64,000 nucleotides of DNA, from the NCBI RefSeq assembly GCF_024699925.1, contig NZ_JAJOMX010000001.1, positions 2,580,001 to 2,644,000 of the forward strand, given 5' to 3'. Of the stretch, positions 46,097 to 54,798 are shown one piece after another. Each line of letters starts with the position of its first letter. The stretch's first letter is position 1. The position numbers and the translations under genes were made by a program. A model generated the notes under the pieces. It saw nothing but the letters and a program-made list of their open reading frames with translations, had not been told where the DNA came from and did no database searches. The DNA is from Mesorhizobium sp. J428 (GTDB lineage Bacteria; Pseudomonadota; Alphaproteobacteria; Rhizobiales; Rhizobiaceae).

Positions 46097-47503
46097 GTGC
46101 CCCTGCTGAGCGACGACAGGTTGTTTCCCGCCGACGCGGCTGCGCGTTCCATAGCGCGACAACTCTACGCGTCGGTCAAGGACCTGCCGATCGTCAGCCC
46201 GCATGGCCACACCGATCCGCGCTGGTTTGCCGAGAATGCCAACTTTCCCGATCCCGCCCAGCTCATCGTCGTTCCGGACCACTACATCTTCCGCATGCTG
46301 TTCAGCCAGGGCGTGCCGCTGGAGCGGCTGGGTGTGCCGCGGGTCGACGGCGGCGCGGTCGAGACCGATCCGCGCGCGATCTGGCGGCTGTTCGCCGAGC
46401 ACTATCATCTCTTCCGCGCCACGCCCTCGCGGCTTTGGCTGGACCACACGTTCGAGAGCCTGTTCGGTCTCGACGCTCCGCTCTCAGCCTCAACGGCGGA
46501 TCTCTACTACGACGCCATCGACGCGAAGCTGAAGCAGGACGACTACCGCCCGCGCGCCCTCTACGAGCGCTTCAACATCGAGGTGATCGCCACGACCGAA
46601 GGCGCGCTCGACGACCTGCGCTGGCACGCCCAGCTCAAGCAGTCGGGCTGGAAGGGCAGAGTGGTGACGACCTACCGGCCGGATTCGGTCACAGATCCCG
46701 ATTTCGAGGGATTTCGCGACAATATCCGGGTTCTGGGCGAAATCACCGGCTGCGACACCGGCACATGGCAGGGCTATCTGGAGGCGCACCGTCGTCGTCG
46801 CGCCTTTTTCCGCGACCATGGCGCCACGGCAACGGACCACGGCCACCCGAGCGCCGACACCGCGAACCTGTCCGCCGACGCGGCCGCCAAGCTCTACCAG
46901 ATCGTCACGTCCCGCGATGCGACGCCCGACGAGGCGCGCCTGTTCCGCGCCCAGATGCTGACGGAGATGGCGAAGATGAGTGTCGAGGACGGCATGGTCA
47001 TGCAGATCCATGCCGGCTCGCGTCGCAACCACTCGGCCGACATTTTCGCCCGCTTCGGCCGCGACAAGGGTTTCGACATCCCTGGCCGCACCGACTACGT
47101 GCAGGCCCTCAAGCCGCTGCTCGACGCTGTCGGCCTTGAGCCGAACCTCACCGTGATCCTCTTCACGCTCGACGAGACCGTCTATTCGCGCGAGCTCGCA
47201 CCCTTGGCCGGCGTCTATCCGTGCCTGCGGCTCGGCCCGGCCTGGTGGTTCTTTGACAGCCCGGCCGGCATGCGCCGCTTCCGCGAGCTGACGACCGAGA
47301 CCGCCGGCTTCTACAACACCGTCGGCTTCAACGACGACACCCGCGCCTTTCCCTCGATACCCGCCCGGCACGATGTGGCCCGGCGGGTCGACTGCGCTTA
47401 CCTCGCGGACCTCGTGGTCGCGGGCCAGCTTCGCGACGATGAAGCGGCGGAGCTTGCCCACGATCTCGCCTACCGCCTGGCCAAGTGCGCCTACCGACTC
47501 TGA
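46097..47503 (+). CDS. uxaC: Glucuronate isomerase (uronate isomerase)
   Basis: This 468-residue TIM-barrel enzyme interconverts D-glucuronate/D-fructuronate and D-galacturonate/D-tagaturonate. The metal-binding SPHGHTDPRWF lies near residue 34, with FNIEVIATTEGALDD near 155, QIHAGSRRNHS near 313 and LARRVDCAYLADLV-like C-terminal helices. I prefer GTG 46097 because GGGAGG stands upstream and the length then matches the family; an ATG at 46043 would add 18 unconserved residues. TTGACA at 46033 followed after 17 nt by TACCAG is a weak promoter. It is first in an operon with the TRAP transporter. Confidence 0.93.
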   Translation: MPLLSDDRLFPADAAARSIARQLYASVKDLPIVSPHGHTDPRWFAENANFPDPAQLIVVPDHYIFRMLFSQGVPLERLGVPRVDGGAVETDPRAIWRLFAEHYHLFRATPSRLWLDHTFESLFGLDAPLSASTADLYYDAIDAKLKQDDYRPRALYERFNIEVIATTEGALDDLRWHAQLKQSGWKGRVVTTYRPDSVTDPDFEGFRDNIRVLGEITGCDTGTWQGYLEAHRRRRAFFRDHGATATDHGHPSADTANLSADAAAKLYQIVTSRDATPDEARLFRAQMLTEMAKMSVEDGMVMQIHAGSRRNHSADIFARFGRDKGFDIPGRTDYVQALKPLLDAVGLEPNLTVILFTLDETVYSRELAPLAGVYPCLRLGPAWWFFDSPAGMRRFRELTTETAGFYNTVGFNDDTRAFPSIPARHDVARRVDCAYLADLVVAGQLRDDEAAELAHDLAYRLAKCAYRL

Positions 47504-47534
47504 ACTGCAACGTCAGGAACAATGGGAGGAAAGC

Positions 47535-48509
47535 ATGAACCTGATACGCACACTGGCGGCCGCCGTGGCCGTGACTGCCCTGATGACGGCAAGCGCTTTG
47601 GCGCAGACCGTGCTGAAATCGTCCGACACGCATCCGGACGGATATCCGACCGTGGAGGGCGTCAAGTATTTTGGCGAACTGGTGAAGGAGCGCACCAACG
47701 GGCGCTACTCCGTCGAGGTCTACCACTCGGCCCAGCTTGGCCAGGAGAAGGACACGATCGAGCAGGTCCGCTCCGGCGTGATCGAGCTGAACCGTGTCTC
47801 GATGGCGCCGTTCAACGGCACCGTGAAGGAGACCATCGTGCCTGCGCTGCCCTATCTCTTCCGCTCGGAAGAGCACATGCACAAGGTGATGGACGGTGCG
47901 ATCGGCGACCAGATCAAGGCGGCGTTCGAGCCGGCCGGGCTGGTCGTTCTCGCCTTCTATGACGCCGGTGCGCGCTCGTTCTACAACAAGACCAAGCCGA
48001 TCAACTCGGTGGCCGACATGAAGGGCCTGAAGTTCCGCGTCATCCAGTCCGACATCTTCGTCGACATGGTCGCGGCCCTCGGGGCCAACGCCACTCCGAT
48101 GCCGTATGGCGAGGTCTATTCGGCCATCGAGACCGGCGTCATCGACGGCGCGGAGAACAACTTCCCGAGCTATGACACCGCCAAGCATTTCGAGGTCGCG
48201 AAGAACTACTCGCTCGACGAGCACACCATCCTTCCCGAAGTGTTCGTCATGAACAAGGGCGCGTGGGACAAGCTGACGCCCGAGGACCAGGCGATCTTCA
48301 AGCAGGCCGCCACCGACAGTGTCGCCAAGCAGCGTGAGCTGTGGTCCGCCAAGGTCGCGGAATCGCGCAAGATCGTAGAGGCCGCGGGCGCGCAGATCAC
48401 CACGCCGGAGAAGCAGGGCTTCATCGACGCGATGAAGCCGGTCTACGAGAAGCACGTTACCGACGACGTGCTCAAGAAGATGGTCGCCGACGTCCAGGCG
48501 GTCCAGTGA
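47535..48509 (+). CDS. dctP: TRAP transporter substrate-binding protein, DctP family
   Basis: This 324-residue periplasmic protein has a signal peptide (residues 1-23, ending ALA/Q) and the DctP signature MKGLKFRVIQSDIFVDMVAA with the carboxylate-binding Arg, then YGEVYSAIETGVIDGAENN. It presents an acidic sugar, probably a hexuronate given its position between uxaC and kdu genes, to the DctQM membrane pair. GGGAGG precedes ATG 47535. Confidence 0.93.
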   Translation: MNLIRTLAAAVAVTALMTASALAQTVLKSSDTHPDGYPTVEGVKYFGELVKERTNGRYSVEVYHSAQLGQEKDTIEQVRSGVIELNRVSMAPFNGTVKETIVPALPYLFRSEEHMHKVMDGAIGDQIKAAFEPAGLVVLAFYDAGARSFYNKTKPINSVADMKGLKFRVIQSDIFVDMVAALGANATPMPYGEVYSAIETGVIDGAENNFPSYDTAKHFEVAKNYSLDEHTILPEVFVMNKGAWDKLTPEDQAIFKQAATDSVAKQRELWSAKVAESRKIVEAAGAQITTPEKQGFIDAMKPVYEKHVTDDVLKKMVADVQAVQ

Positions 48510-48529
48510 GCTTGTGAAGTAGTGGAATG

Positions 48530-48616
48530 ACCCCTCGCCGTCTCAGGCTTCGCCCGATCCACCTCGCCCCCAGAACGGGGGGAGGGGTGGCTGCCGAAGG
48601 CAGACGGTGAGGGGAG
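48530..48616. repeat. Nested palindromic intergenic element
   Basis: Outer arms ACCCCTCGCCGTCT and AGACGGTGAGGGG enclose an inner hairpin CCACCTCGCCCCC / GGGGGGAGGGGTGG. The element fills most of the dctP-dctQ gap and is similar in kind to those at 61788 and 63481. Confidence 0.7.
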
Positions 48617-48641
48617 TGCTTTAGGCGTTGCGGAGCCATCT

Positions 48642-49232
48642 ATGTCCACCGACCTACGAACCGGCGTGCCCATCCTCTCGCGCCTCAACACTACAGCGCT
48701 CTACCTCGCCGGCCTCGGCCTCGTGGTGATGACGGTTACCGTCGCCTACCAGGTGTTCTGCCGCTACGTGCTGAACGACTCGCCGAGCTGGACCGAGCCC
48801 GGCGCGGTGATGCTGATGAGCTGGTTCATCTTCCTCGGTGCGGCGGTCGGCGTGCGCGAAAACAACCACATGGGCTTCGACGTGCTGCTCTACGTGCTGC
48901 CCCCGGCGGCGAAGAAATGGCTGCGCATGACCTCCGACATCGTCGTGCTCGCCTTCGGCATCGGCATGATCTGGTACGGCGGCAAGCTCGTCGGACTGAC
49001 CTGGAGCACCGTCATGCCGGCGCTGCACATCTCCGGCGGCTGGGACTACGTGCCGGTGGTCGCGGGCGGCCTGCTCGTTTCGCTCTTCGCGCTGGAGCGC
49101 ATCGTGCTGCGCTTCACGGGCGCGCCGATCGACGACATCCTCGACGACCTGCCGCCGCCTGAAATCGCCGTCGAACTGGAAAACGTCGAGGAAGTGCGCC
49201 GCGACGCGGCAGAATTGGCGAAGAGGACCTGA
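48642..49232 (+). CDS. dctQ: TRAP transporter small permease, DctQ family
   Basis: This 196-residue inner-membrane protein has four helices (about 20-40, 60-82, 98-118, 140-165) with the family's FCRYVLNDSPSWTEPGAVML and a Val/Glu-rich cytoplasmic tail (DDLPPPEIAVELENVEEV). It pairs with DctM. The gene ends 2 nt before dctM. Confidence 0.9.
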   Translation: MSTDLRTGVPILSRLNTTALYLAGLGLVVMTVTVAYQVFCRYVLNDSPSWTEPGAVMLMSWFIFLGAAVGVRENNHMGFDVLLYVLPPAAKKWLRMTSDIVVLAFGIGMIWYGGKLVGLTWSTVMPALHISGGWDYVPVVAGGLLVSLFALERIVLRFTGAPIDDILDDLPPPEIAVELENVEEVRRDAAELAKRT

Positions 49233-49234
49233 CG

Positions 49235-50515
49235 ATGGAACTGTGGATCCTCTTCGGTACCTTCACGCTCCTGATGCTGATCGGCACGCCGATCGCCTTC
49301 TGCCTCGGCGTCGCCAGCTTCGCGACGGTGCTCTACATGGGCCTGCCGCCGCTGGTCGTCTTCCAGCAGCTCAATTCCGGCATGAGCGTCTTCTCGCTCC
49401 TGGCTATTCCCTTTTTCATCTATTCCGGCGACCTGATGGTGCGCGGCGGCATCGCCCAGCGCATCGTCGCCTTCGCCGCCTCGCTGGTCGGCCACATCCG
49501 TGGCGGCCTCGGCCAGGTCAACATCGTCACTGCCACGCTCTTCGGCGGCATCTCGGGCTCGGCGGTCGCGGAAGCCGCGGCGGTGGGCGGCCTGATGATC
49601 CCGCAGATGAAGGCGCGCGGCTATGGCGCGGACTACGCGGTCAACGTCACCTCCATGGCGGCGCTGATCGCGCTGCTGCTGCCGCCGTCGCACAACATGA
49701 TCATCTATTCGATCTCGGCCGGCGGAAAGATCTCGATCGCCGACCTCTTCACCGCCGGTGTCATCCCCGGCCTGCTGCTCGCGGCGTCCCTCATGGTCAC
49801 GGCCTATTTCGTCGCGCGCAAGCGCGGCTATCCGACCGAGCCTTTCCCCGGCTTCGGTGCGATCGTCTATCTCTTCGCGGTCGCCACGCCCGGCCTGCTT
49901 CTCATCGCCATCATCTTCGGCGGCGTCCGTTCAGGCATCTTCACGGCGACCGAGAGTTCCTGCATCGCTGTGCTCTACGCGCTGCTGGTCACGCTCACGA
50001 TCTACCGCCAGATGAGGTGGGAGGATTTCGTCCACGCTACCATGGGCGCGGTGCGCACCACGGCGATGGTGCTGCTCATCATCGGCACGGCGGCAGCCTT
50101 CTCCTGGCTTATGGCCTTCCTGCGGGTGCCGGCGACGCTGGTCGCATGGATGCAGACGATTTCGGACAATCCGATCATCATCCTGCTCCTGCTCAACGTC
50201 ATCATGCTCGTGCTCGGCACCTTCATGGACATGGGGCCGACCATCATCATCACCACGCCGATCTTCCTGCCGATCGTCCAGGCCTATGGCATCGACCCGG
50301 TGCATTTCGGCGTCATCATGATCCTCAACTACGGCATTGGCCTGAACACGCCACCGGTCGGCGGCGTGCAGTTCGTGGCCTGTGCGGTGGGCAAGATCAC
50401 CGTGTGGGAGGCGATGCGGTCGATCTGGCCGTTCTACGGCGCCGGCGTCGTCGTTCTGTTGCTCGTCACCTACATCCCGGCGCTCTCGCTGTGGCTGCCG
50501 GCCGTGTTCAGGTGA
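49235..50515 (+). CDS. dctM: TRAP transporter large permease, DctM family
   Basis: This 426-residue, 12-helix protein carries out Na+- or H+-coupled uptake. Family motifs are FFIYSGDLMVRGGIAQRIVA, GGISGSAVAEAAAVGGLMIP and GIGLNTPPVGGVQF near 368. It completes the dctPQM importer, which context assigns to hexuronates or unsaturated oligouronides. The next gene, a GntR regulator, starts 3 nt after the stop. Confidence 0.94.
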   Translation: MELWILFGTFTLLMLIGTPIAFCLGVASFATVLYMGLPPLVVFQQLNSGMSVFSLLAIPFFIYSGDLMVRGGIAQRIVAFAASLVGHIRGGLGQVNIVTATLFGGISGSAVAEAAAVGGLMIPQMKARGYGADYAVNVTSMAALIALLLPPSHNMIIYSISAGGKISIADLFTAGVIPGLLLAASLMVTAYFVARKRGYPTEPFPGFGAIVYLFAVATPGLLLIAIIFGGVRSGIFTATESSCIAVLYALLVTLTIYRQMRWEDFVHATMGAVRTTAMVLLIIGTAAAFSWLMAFLRVPATLVAWMQTISDNPIIILLLLNVIMLVLGTFMDMGPTIIITTPIFLPIVQAYGIDPVHFGVIMILNYGIGLNTPPVGGVQFVACAVGKITVWEAMRSIWPFYGAGVVVLLLVTYIPALSLWLPAVFR

Positions 50516-50517
50516 GC

Positions 50518-51276
50518 ATGGCGATGAGCGACGAAACGCTGGCCCCCCTCCGCAGGCCCAAGCTGGCCGACCGGCTCGTCGAGGAGATCCGGACCCGGAT
50601 CTCCTCGGGCGACCTCAAGCCGGGCGCGCGGCTGCCGACCGAGCAGCAGCTTACCGAGGAGCATCGAGTGAGCCGGACCGTGGTGCGCGAGGCGGTCACC
50701 CGGCTCGCCGCCGACGGGCTCGTCACCGCGCGCCAGGGTGCAGGCGTCTTCGTCAACGATCGGCCTGAGGCCATGCTCGGAAGCCTGCTCGCCGACATGA
50801 CCGGCAAGGTCTCCATGGTGCTCAACGTGCTGGAGGTGCGCATGGCGATCGAGATCGAGGCCGCAGCGCTCGCGGCACAGCGCAGGACGGCCTCGCAGGA
50901 AGCCGACATCCGCGTGGCCTTCTCCGCGTTCGACACGCAGCTGAGCCGCGGCGAGCCGACCGGCGCGGCGGATTTCGAATTCCACCGGGCGATTGCGGCG
51001 GCGACCAGCAATCCGTTCTATGTCGAGATCCTCGACGTGCTCGGCCGACGCACCATCCCGCGCGATCTGGTCACGACGGTCTCGGCCAGCCTGCTGCAAT
51101 CCTCGGACTACCAGCAGCGGCTGCAGGCCGAGCATCGCGACATCATGAACGCCATCATCGACGGCGACGCCACCTCGGCACGCGACGCCATGCGGCGGCA
51201 CCTGTCGGCGAGCCAGCGCCGCTACCAGAGCCTGCTGCACGGCGGCGACCTTCCGCGCTCCGCCGCCAGGGCGTGA
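50518..51276 (+). CDS. GntR-family regulator, FadR subfamily
   Basis: This 252-residue protein has a winged helix (LADRLVEEIRTRISSGDLKP, TEEHRVSRTVVREAVTRLAA, residues about 17-75) and an FCD domain with GAADFEFHRAIAAATSN. It sits between dctM and kduI in the same direction with very short gaps, so it is part of the uronate operon and probably regulates it (KdgR-like role). ATG 50518 and ATG 50524 are both possible. Confidence 0.9.
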   Translation: MAMSDETLAPLRRPKLADRLVEEIRTRISSGDLKPGARLPTEQQLTEEHRVSRTVVREAVTRLAADGLVTARQGAGVFVNDRPEAMLGSLLADMTGKVSMVLNVLEVRMAIEIEAAALAAQRRTASQEADIRVAFSAFDTQLSRGEPTGAADFEFHRAIAAATSNPFYVEILDVLGRRTIPRDLVTTVSASLLQSSDYQQRLQAEHRDIMNAIIDGDATSARDAMRRHLSASQRRYQSLLHGGDLPRSAARA

Positions 51277-51306
51277 CGATCATCTTTCATACAGGGACTG
51301 CAAGCC

Positions 51307-52143
51307 ATGCATGTTGAAGTCAGACAGGCCATCGATCCACAGGCAGCGGCGGGCTACGGTACCGACCGGCTCCGGGCGGAATTCCTGATCCAGAGCCTGT
51401 TCGTCCCGGGCGAGATCAGGCTCACCTATTCGCAATACGACCGGATGGTGGTCGGCGGCGCCACGCCCGCGGGCGCCGCGCTAAAGCTCGAGCCCGTCAA
51501 GCAGGCCGGCACGCCATCATTCCTCGATCGCCGCGAGCTCGTCGCGGTCAATATCGGCGGCAAGGGCACGATCTCCGCCGGCAACGACAGCTTCACGCTC
51601 GACCATCGCGACATGCTCTATCTCGGCATGGGCGCCGGGGAGGTTTTCTTCGCCAGCGCGGATGCCGCGAACCCGGCGAAGTTCTACCTGCTCAGCGCCC
51701 CCGCGCATCATTCCTATCCGTCACGGCTGGTGCGGATCGGCGAGGCGAACCGTCTCGACCTCGGCGCGCAGGCGACGTCGAACGAGCGCTCGATCTATCA
51801 GTTCATCCATCCCGACGTGTTGCAGACCTGCCAGCTCGTCGTCGGCATGACGGTGCTGGCGCCGGGTTCGGTATGGAACACCATGCCCTGCCACGTGCAC
51901 GACCGGCGTTCCGAAGCCTATCTCTATTTCGCGCTGGGCGAGGACGCGCGCGTCGTCCATCTCATGGGCGAGCCAAACGAGACGCGGCATCTGATCGTGA
52001 AGAACGAGGAGGCGATCCTGTCGCCGGGCTGGTCGATCCATTCGGGCGCCGGCACCTCGAACTACACCTTCATCTGGGCCATGGCCGGCGACAATGTCGA
52101 CTACAAGGACGTCGACATGGTCGCAATGGGAGATCTGAGATGA
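51307..52143 (+). CDS. kduI: 5-keto-4-deoxyuronate isomerase KduI (copy 2)
   Basis: This 278-residue enzyme is a paralogue of the copy at 19674-20504: YGTDRLRAEFLIQSLFVPGE, the metal-site MPCHVHDRRSEAYLYF and the LSPGWSIHSG end are conserved. It isomerises deoxy-hexosulose uronate in the same pathway. Its stop overlaps the kduD start (ATGA). The two copies differ enough that each operon seems to keep its own enzyme. Confidence 0.95.
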   Translation: MHVEVRQAIDPQAAAGYGTDRLRAEFLIQSLFVPGEIRLTYSQYDRMVVGGATPAGAALKLEPVKQAGTPSFLDRRELVAVNIGGKGTISAGNDSFTLDHRDMLYLGMGAGEVFFASADAANPAKFYLLSAPAHHSYPSRLVRIGEANRLDLGAQATSNERSIYQFIHPDVLQTCQLVVGMTVLAPGSVWNTMPCHVHDRRSEAYLYFALGEDARVVHLMGEPNETRHLIVKNEEAILSPGWSIHSGAGTSNYTFIWAMAGDNVDYKDVDMVAMGDLR

Positions 52144-52898
52144 GCGGTCTGTTCAGCCTTGAAGGCCGGCGCGCCATGGTGACGGGCGCCAACACCGGCA
52201 TCGGCCAGGGTATCGCGGTCGCGCTCGCCGCGGCTGGCGCGGAAGTGCTCGCGGTCGGGCGCTCGTCGATGGCCGAGACCGAAGCCGCGATCCGCGACGC
52301 CGGCGGCAAGGTCGTTGCGCTCAAGGCCGATCTCGCCAGGACGGCGAGCGTGGCGCCGATGCTCGACACCGCCTGGGAGGCGCACGGCCCGATCGACATC
52401 CTCGTCAACAATGCCGGCATCATCCGCCGCGCGGCGGCGGTGGATTTCTCAGAGCAGGACTGGGACGACGTGCTCGACGTCAACCTCAAGAGCGTCTTCC
52501 TGCTCAGCCAAGCCTTTGCCCGCCGCGTCTTCGCGGCGGAGCGCACCGGCAAGATCGTCAACATCGCCTCGCTGATGTCGTTCCAGGGCGGTATCCGCAT
52601 TGCCTCCTACACGGCCGCGAAGAGCGGTCTCGCCGGGCTCACCCGCATCCTCGCGAACGAGTGGGCGGCCAAGGGCATCAACGTCAACGCCATCGCGCCG
52701 GGCTACATCGTCACCAACAACACCGAGGCGCTGCGCAACGATCCGGAGCGGTCGACCGACATCCTCAAGCGTATTCCGGCCGGCCGGTGGGGCAGCGCGC
52801 AGGACATCGGCGGCACGGCGGTCTACCTCGCCAGCGACGCGGCGAACTACGTCCACGGCGCGATCCTGCCGGTCGACGGCGGTTGGCTGGCACGCTAG
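52140..52898 (+). CDS. kduD: 2-dehydro-3-deoxy-D-gluconate 5-dehydrogenase KduD
   Basis: This 252-residue short-chain dehydrogenase reduces 3-deoxy-D-glycero-2,5-hexodiulosonate to 2-keto-3-deoxygluconate. It has the cofactor motif TGANTGIGQGIAVALAAAG, NNAGIIRR, the catalytic Ser in NIASLMSFQGG and the Tyr-Lys pair in SYTAAKSGLAG. The start was set at ATG 52140, overlapping the kduI stop. kdgF follows after 9 nt. Confidence 0.95.
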   Translation: MSGLFSLEGRRAMVTGANTGIGQGIAVALAAAGAEVLAVGRSSMAETEAAIRDAGGKVVALKADLARTASVAPMLDTAWEAHGPIDILVNNAGIIRRAAAVDFSEQDWDDVLDVNLKSVFLLSQAFARRVFAAERTGKIVNIASLMSFQGGIRIASYTAAKSGLAGLTRILANEWAAKGINVNAIAPGYIVTNNTEALRNDPERSTDILKRIPAGRWGSAQDIGGTAVYLASDAANYVHGAILPVDGGWLAR

Positions 52899-52907
52899 GA
52901 GAACTCG

Positions 52908-53249
52908 ATGACCGCGAGCGACAATTTCGTGAGACCGGGCGAGGCGGACTGGACCCCGACCGAGCCCGGCGTCAAGCGTCGCATCCTGACCTACAACGAC
53001 CAGCTGATGGTGGTGGAGGTCGCCTTCGAGGAGGGCGCGGTCGGCTCGCTGCACCGGCACCCACACATCCAGGCGAGCTATGTCGCAGAGGGCGCCTTCG
53101 AGGTGACCATCTCCGGCCGCACCGAAGTGCTGACTAAGGGCCAGAGCTTCATCGTGCCGGGCGACGAATGGCATGGCTGCCGCGCCCTGGAGGCCGGCGT
53201 GCTGATAGACACGTTCACGCCGATGCGAGCCGAATTTCTCGCTAATTGA
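52908..53249 (+). CDS. kdgF: KdgF-type cupin, unsaturated uronate linearisation
   Basis: This 113-residue single-domain cupin has the metal motif SLHRHPHIQASYVAEG near 45 and the second motif VPGDEWHGCRALEAG near 82. KdgF proteins open 4,5-unsaturated galacturonate rings to the linear keto acid, the step ahead of KduI and KduD, and the operon position fits exactly. It is the last gene of the uronate operon. Confidence 0.9.
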   Translation: MTASDNFVRPGEADWTPTEPGVKRRILTYNDQLMVVEVAFEEGAVGSLHRHPHIQASYVAEGAFEVTISGRTEVLTKGQSFIVPGDEWHGCRALEAGVLIDTFTPMRAEFLAN

Positions 53250-53371
53250 GCCGTTGCCGCGATTCTGCATGGATTTCATGCACGAAGTTGCGTTGACGGA
53301 ATGCGACCCGCCTGTTCATCATTCCCTCCAAGCTCGCAAAGAGTACCCAGAACAATTTAAGGGAAGAAGCG

Positions 53372-54798
53372 ATGTCGCATGCTGAAATCGGACTGATCGG
53401 GCTCGGCGTGATGGGGTCCAACCTCGCGCTCAACATCGCCGAGAAAGGTCATCCGATCGCGGTCTACAATCGCACGGCCTCGCGCACCGGCCTGTTCTTC
53501 GAGAATGCCGAGGACCTGCGCGAAAACATCGTTCCCTTACCACGCTCGCCGACCTCGTCGCCGCCATTCGGCCGCCGCGGCCGATCATCATCATGACCCA
53601 AGCCGGCAAGGCGGTCGACGAACAGATCGCCGCGCTGCGCAAGCTGTTGTCGCCGGGCGACATCATCATCGACGCCGGCAACGCCAATTTCCGCGACACG
53701 ATGCGCCGCTTCGCCGAGCTCGAGGGCTCGGGCATCGAGTTCCTCGGCGTCGGCGTGTCCGGCGGCGAGGAGGGCGCACGACACGGCCCCTCCATCATGG
53801 TCGGAGGTGCCAAGGAGTCCTGGCAGCGCGTCGAAGCGGTTTTGACCGCGATCGCCGCCGCCTACAACGGCGAGCCCTGTGCCGCATGGCTCGGTCCGGA
53901 CGGCGCCGGCCATTTCGTCAAGACGCTGCACAACGGGATCGAATATGCCGACATGCAGATGATCGCCGAGGTCTACGGCGTCATGCGCGACGGGCTCGGC
54001 ATGGGGCCGAAGGAAATCGGCCATGTCTTCGGCCGCTGGAACGAAGGCCCGCTCAACTCCTACCTGATCGAGATCACCTCCACCGTGCTCGCCGCCGACG
54101 ACCCGCAGACCGGCCGGCCGATGGTCGATGTGATCGTCGACAGCGCCGGCCAGAAGGGCACCGGCCGCTGGGCCGTGATCGAGGCGCAGATGATGGGCGT
54201 CCCGGCCACCGGCATCGAGGCGGCGGTCGCCGCGCGCAGCCTGTCGTCGATGCGGCAGGAGCGCGACGCGGCCGAGCGGGCCTATGGGTCGCCCGTAAAG
54301 TCGATCGATCCGGCCGATCGCGACGGGCTGATCGCGGATCTGGAACAGGCGCTGTTCGCCGCCAAGATCGGCGCCTATGCACAGGGCTTCGCGGTGATGC
54401 GCGCAGCCTCGCAGGAGTTCGGCTGGGACCTGCCGATGGCGACGGTGGCGCGGATCTGGCGCGCCGGCTGCATCATCCGCTCGCAGTTCCTCGACACCAT
54501 CGCCTCCGCCTTCGAGGCGAAGGCCGACCTTCCCAACCTTCTCGTCTCGCGCGCCTTCGTCTCGATGGTGTCGAAGGCTGAGCCGTCGCTGCGCCGCGTC
54601 GTGGCAACGGCCGCCACGCATGGCCTCGCGGTGCCTGCCATCTCGTCGGCGCTGGCCTATTTCGACGCCTATCGTCTGGCGCGGGGAACGGCGAACCTGA
54701 TCCAAGCCCAGCGCGACTTCTTCGGCGCCCACGGCTTCGAGCGCATCGATGGCCCTGGCGCGCATCACGGCCCGTGGGGTGGCCACATGGCCGGCTAG
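53372..54798 (+). pseudogene. gnd: 6-phosphogluconate dehydrogenase, frameshifted
   Basis: The N-terminal Rossmann part (IGLIGLGVMGSNLALNIAEK) runs to ENIVP at about 53533. The C3 run at 53534-53536 appears one base short; adding a C joins LTTLADLVAAI to PRPIIIMTQAGKAVDEQI. The rest of the enzyme is intact, including GVSGGEEGARHGPSIMVGG with the substrate-binding region and KTLHNGIEYADMQMIAE (catalytic Lys and Glu). Corrected length is about 475 residues, normal for decarboxylating Gnd, which makes ribulose 5-phosphate and NADPH. AAGGGA precedes ATG 53372. It is 122 nt downstream of kdgF. Confidence 0.9.

Noticed and set aside
49243..50517. Upstream extension of the GntR frame through dctM
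   Set aside because: DctM is intact in another frame; the regulator starts at 50518.
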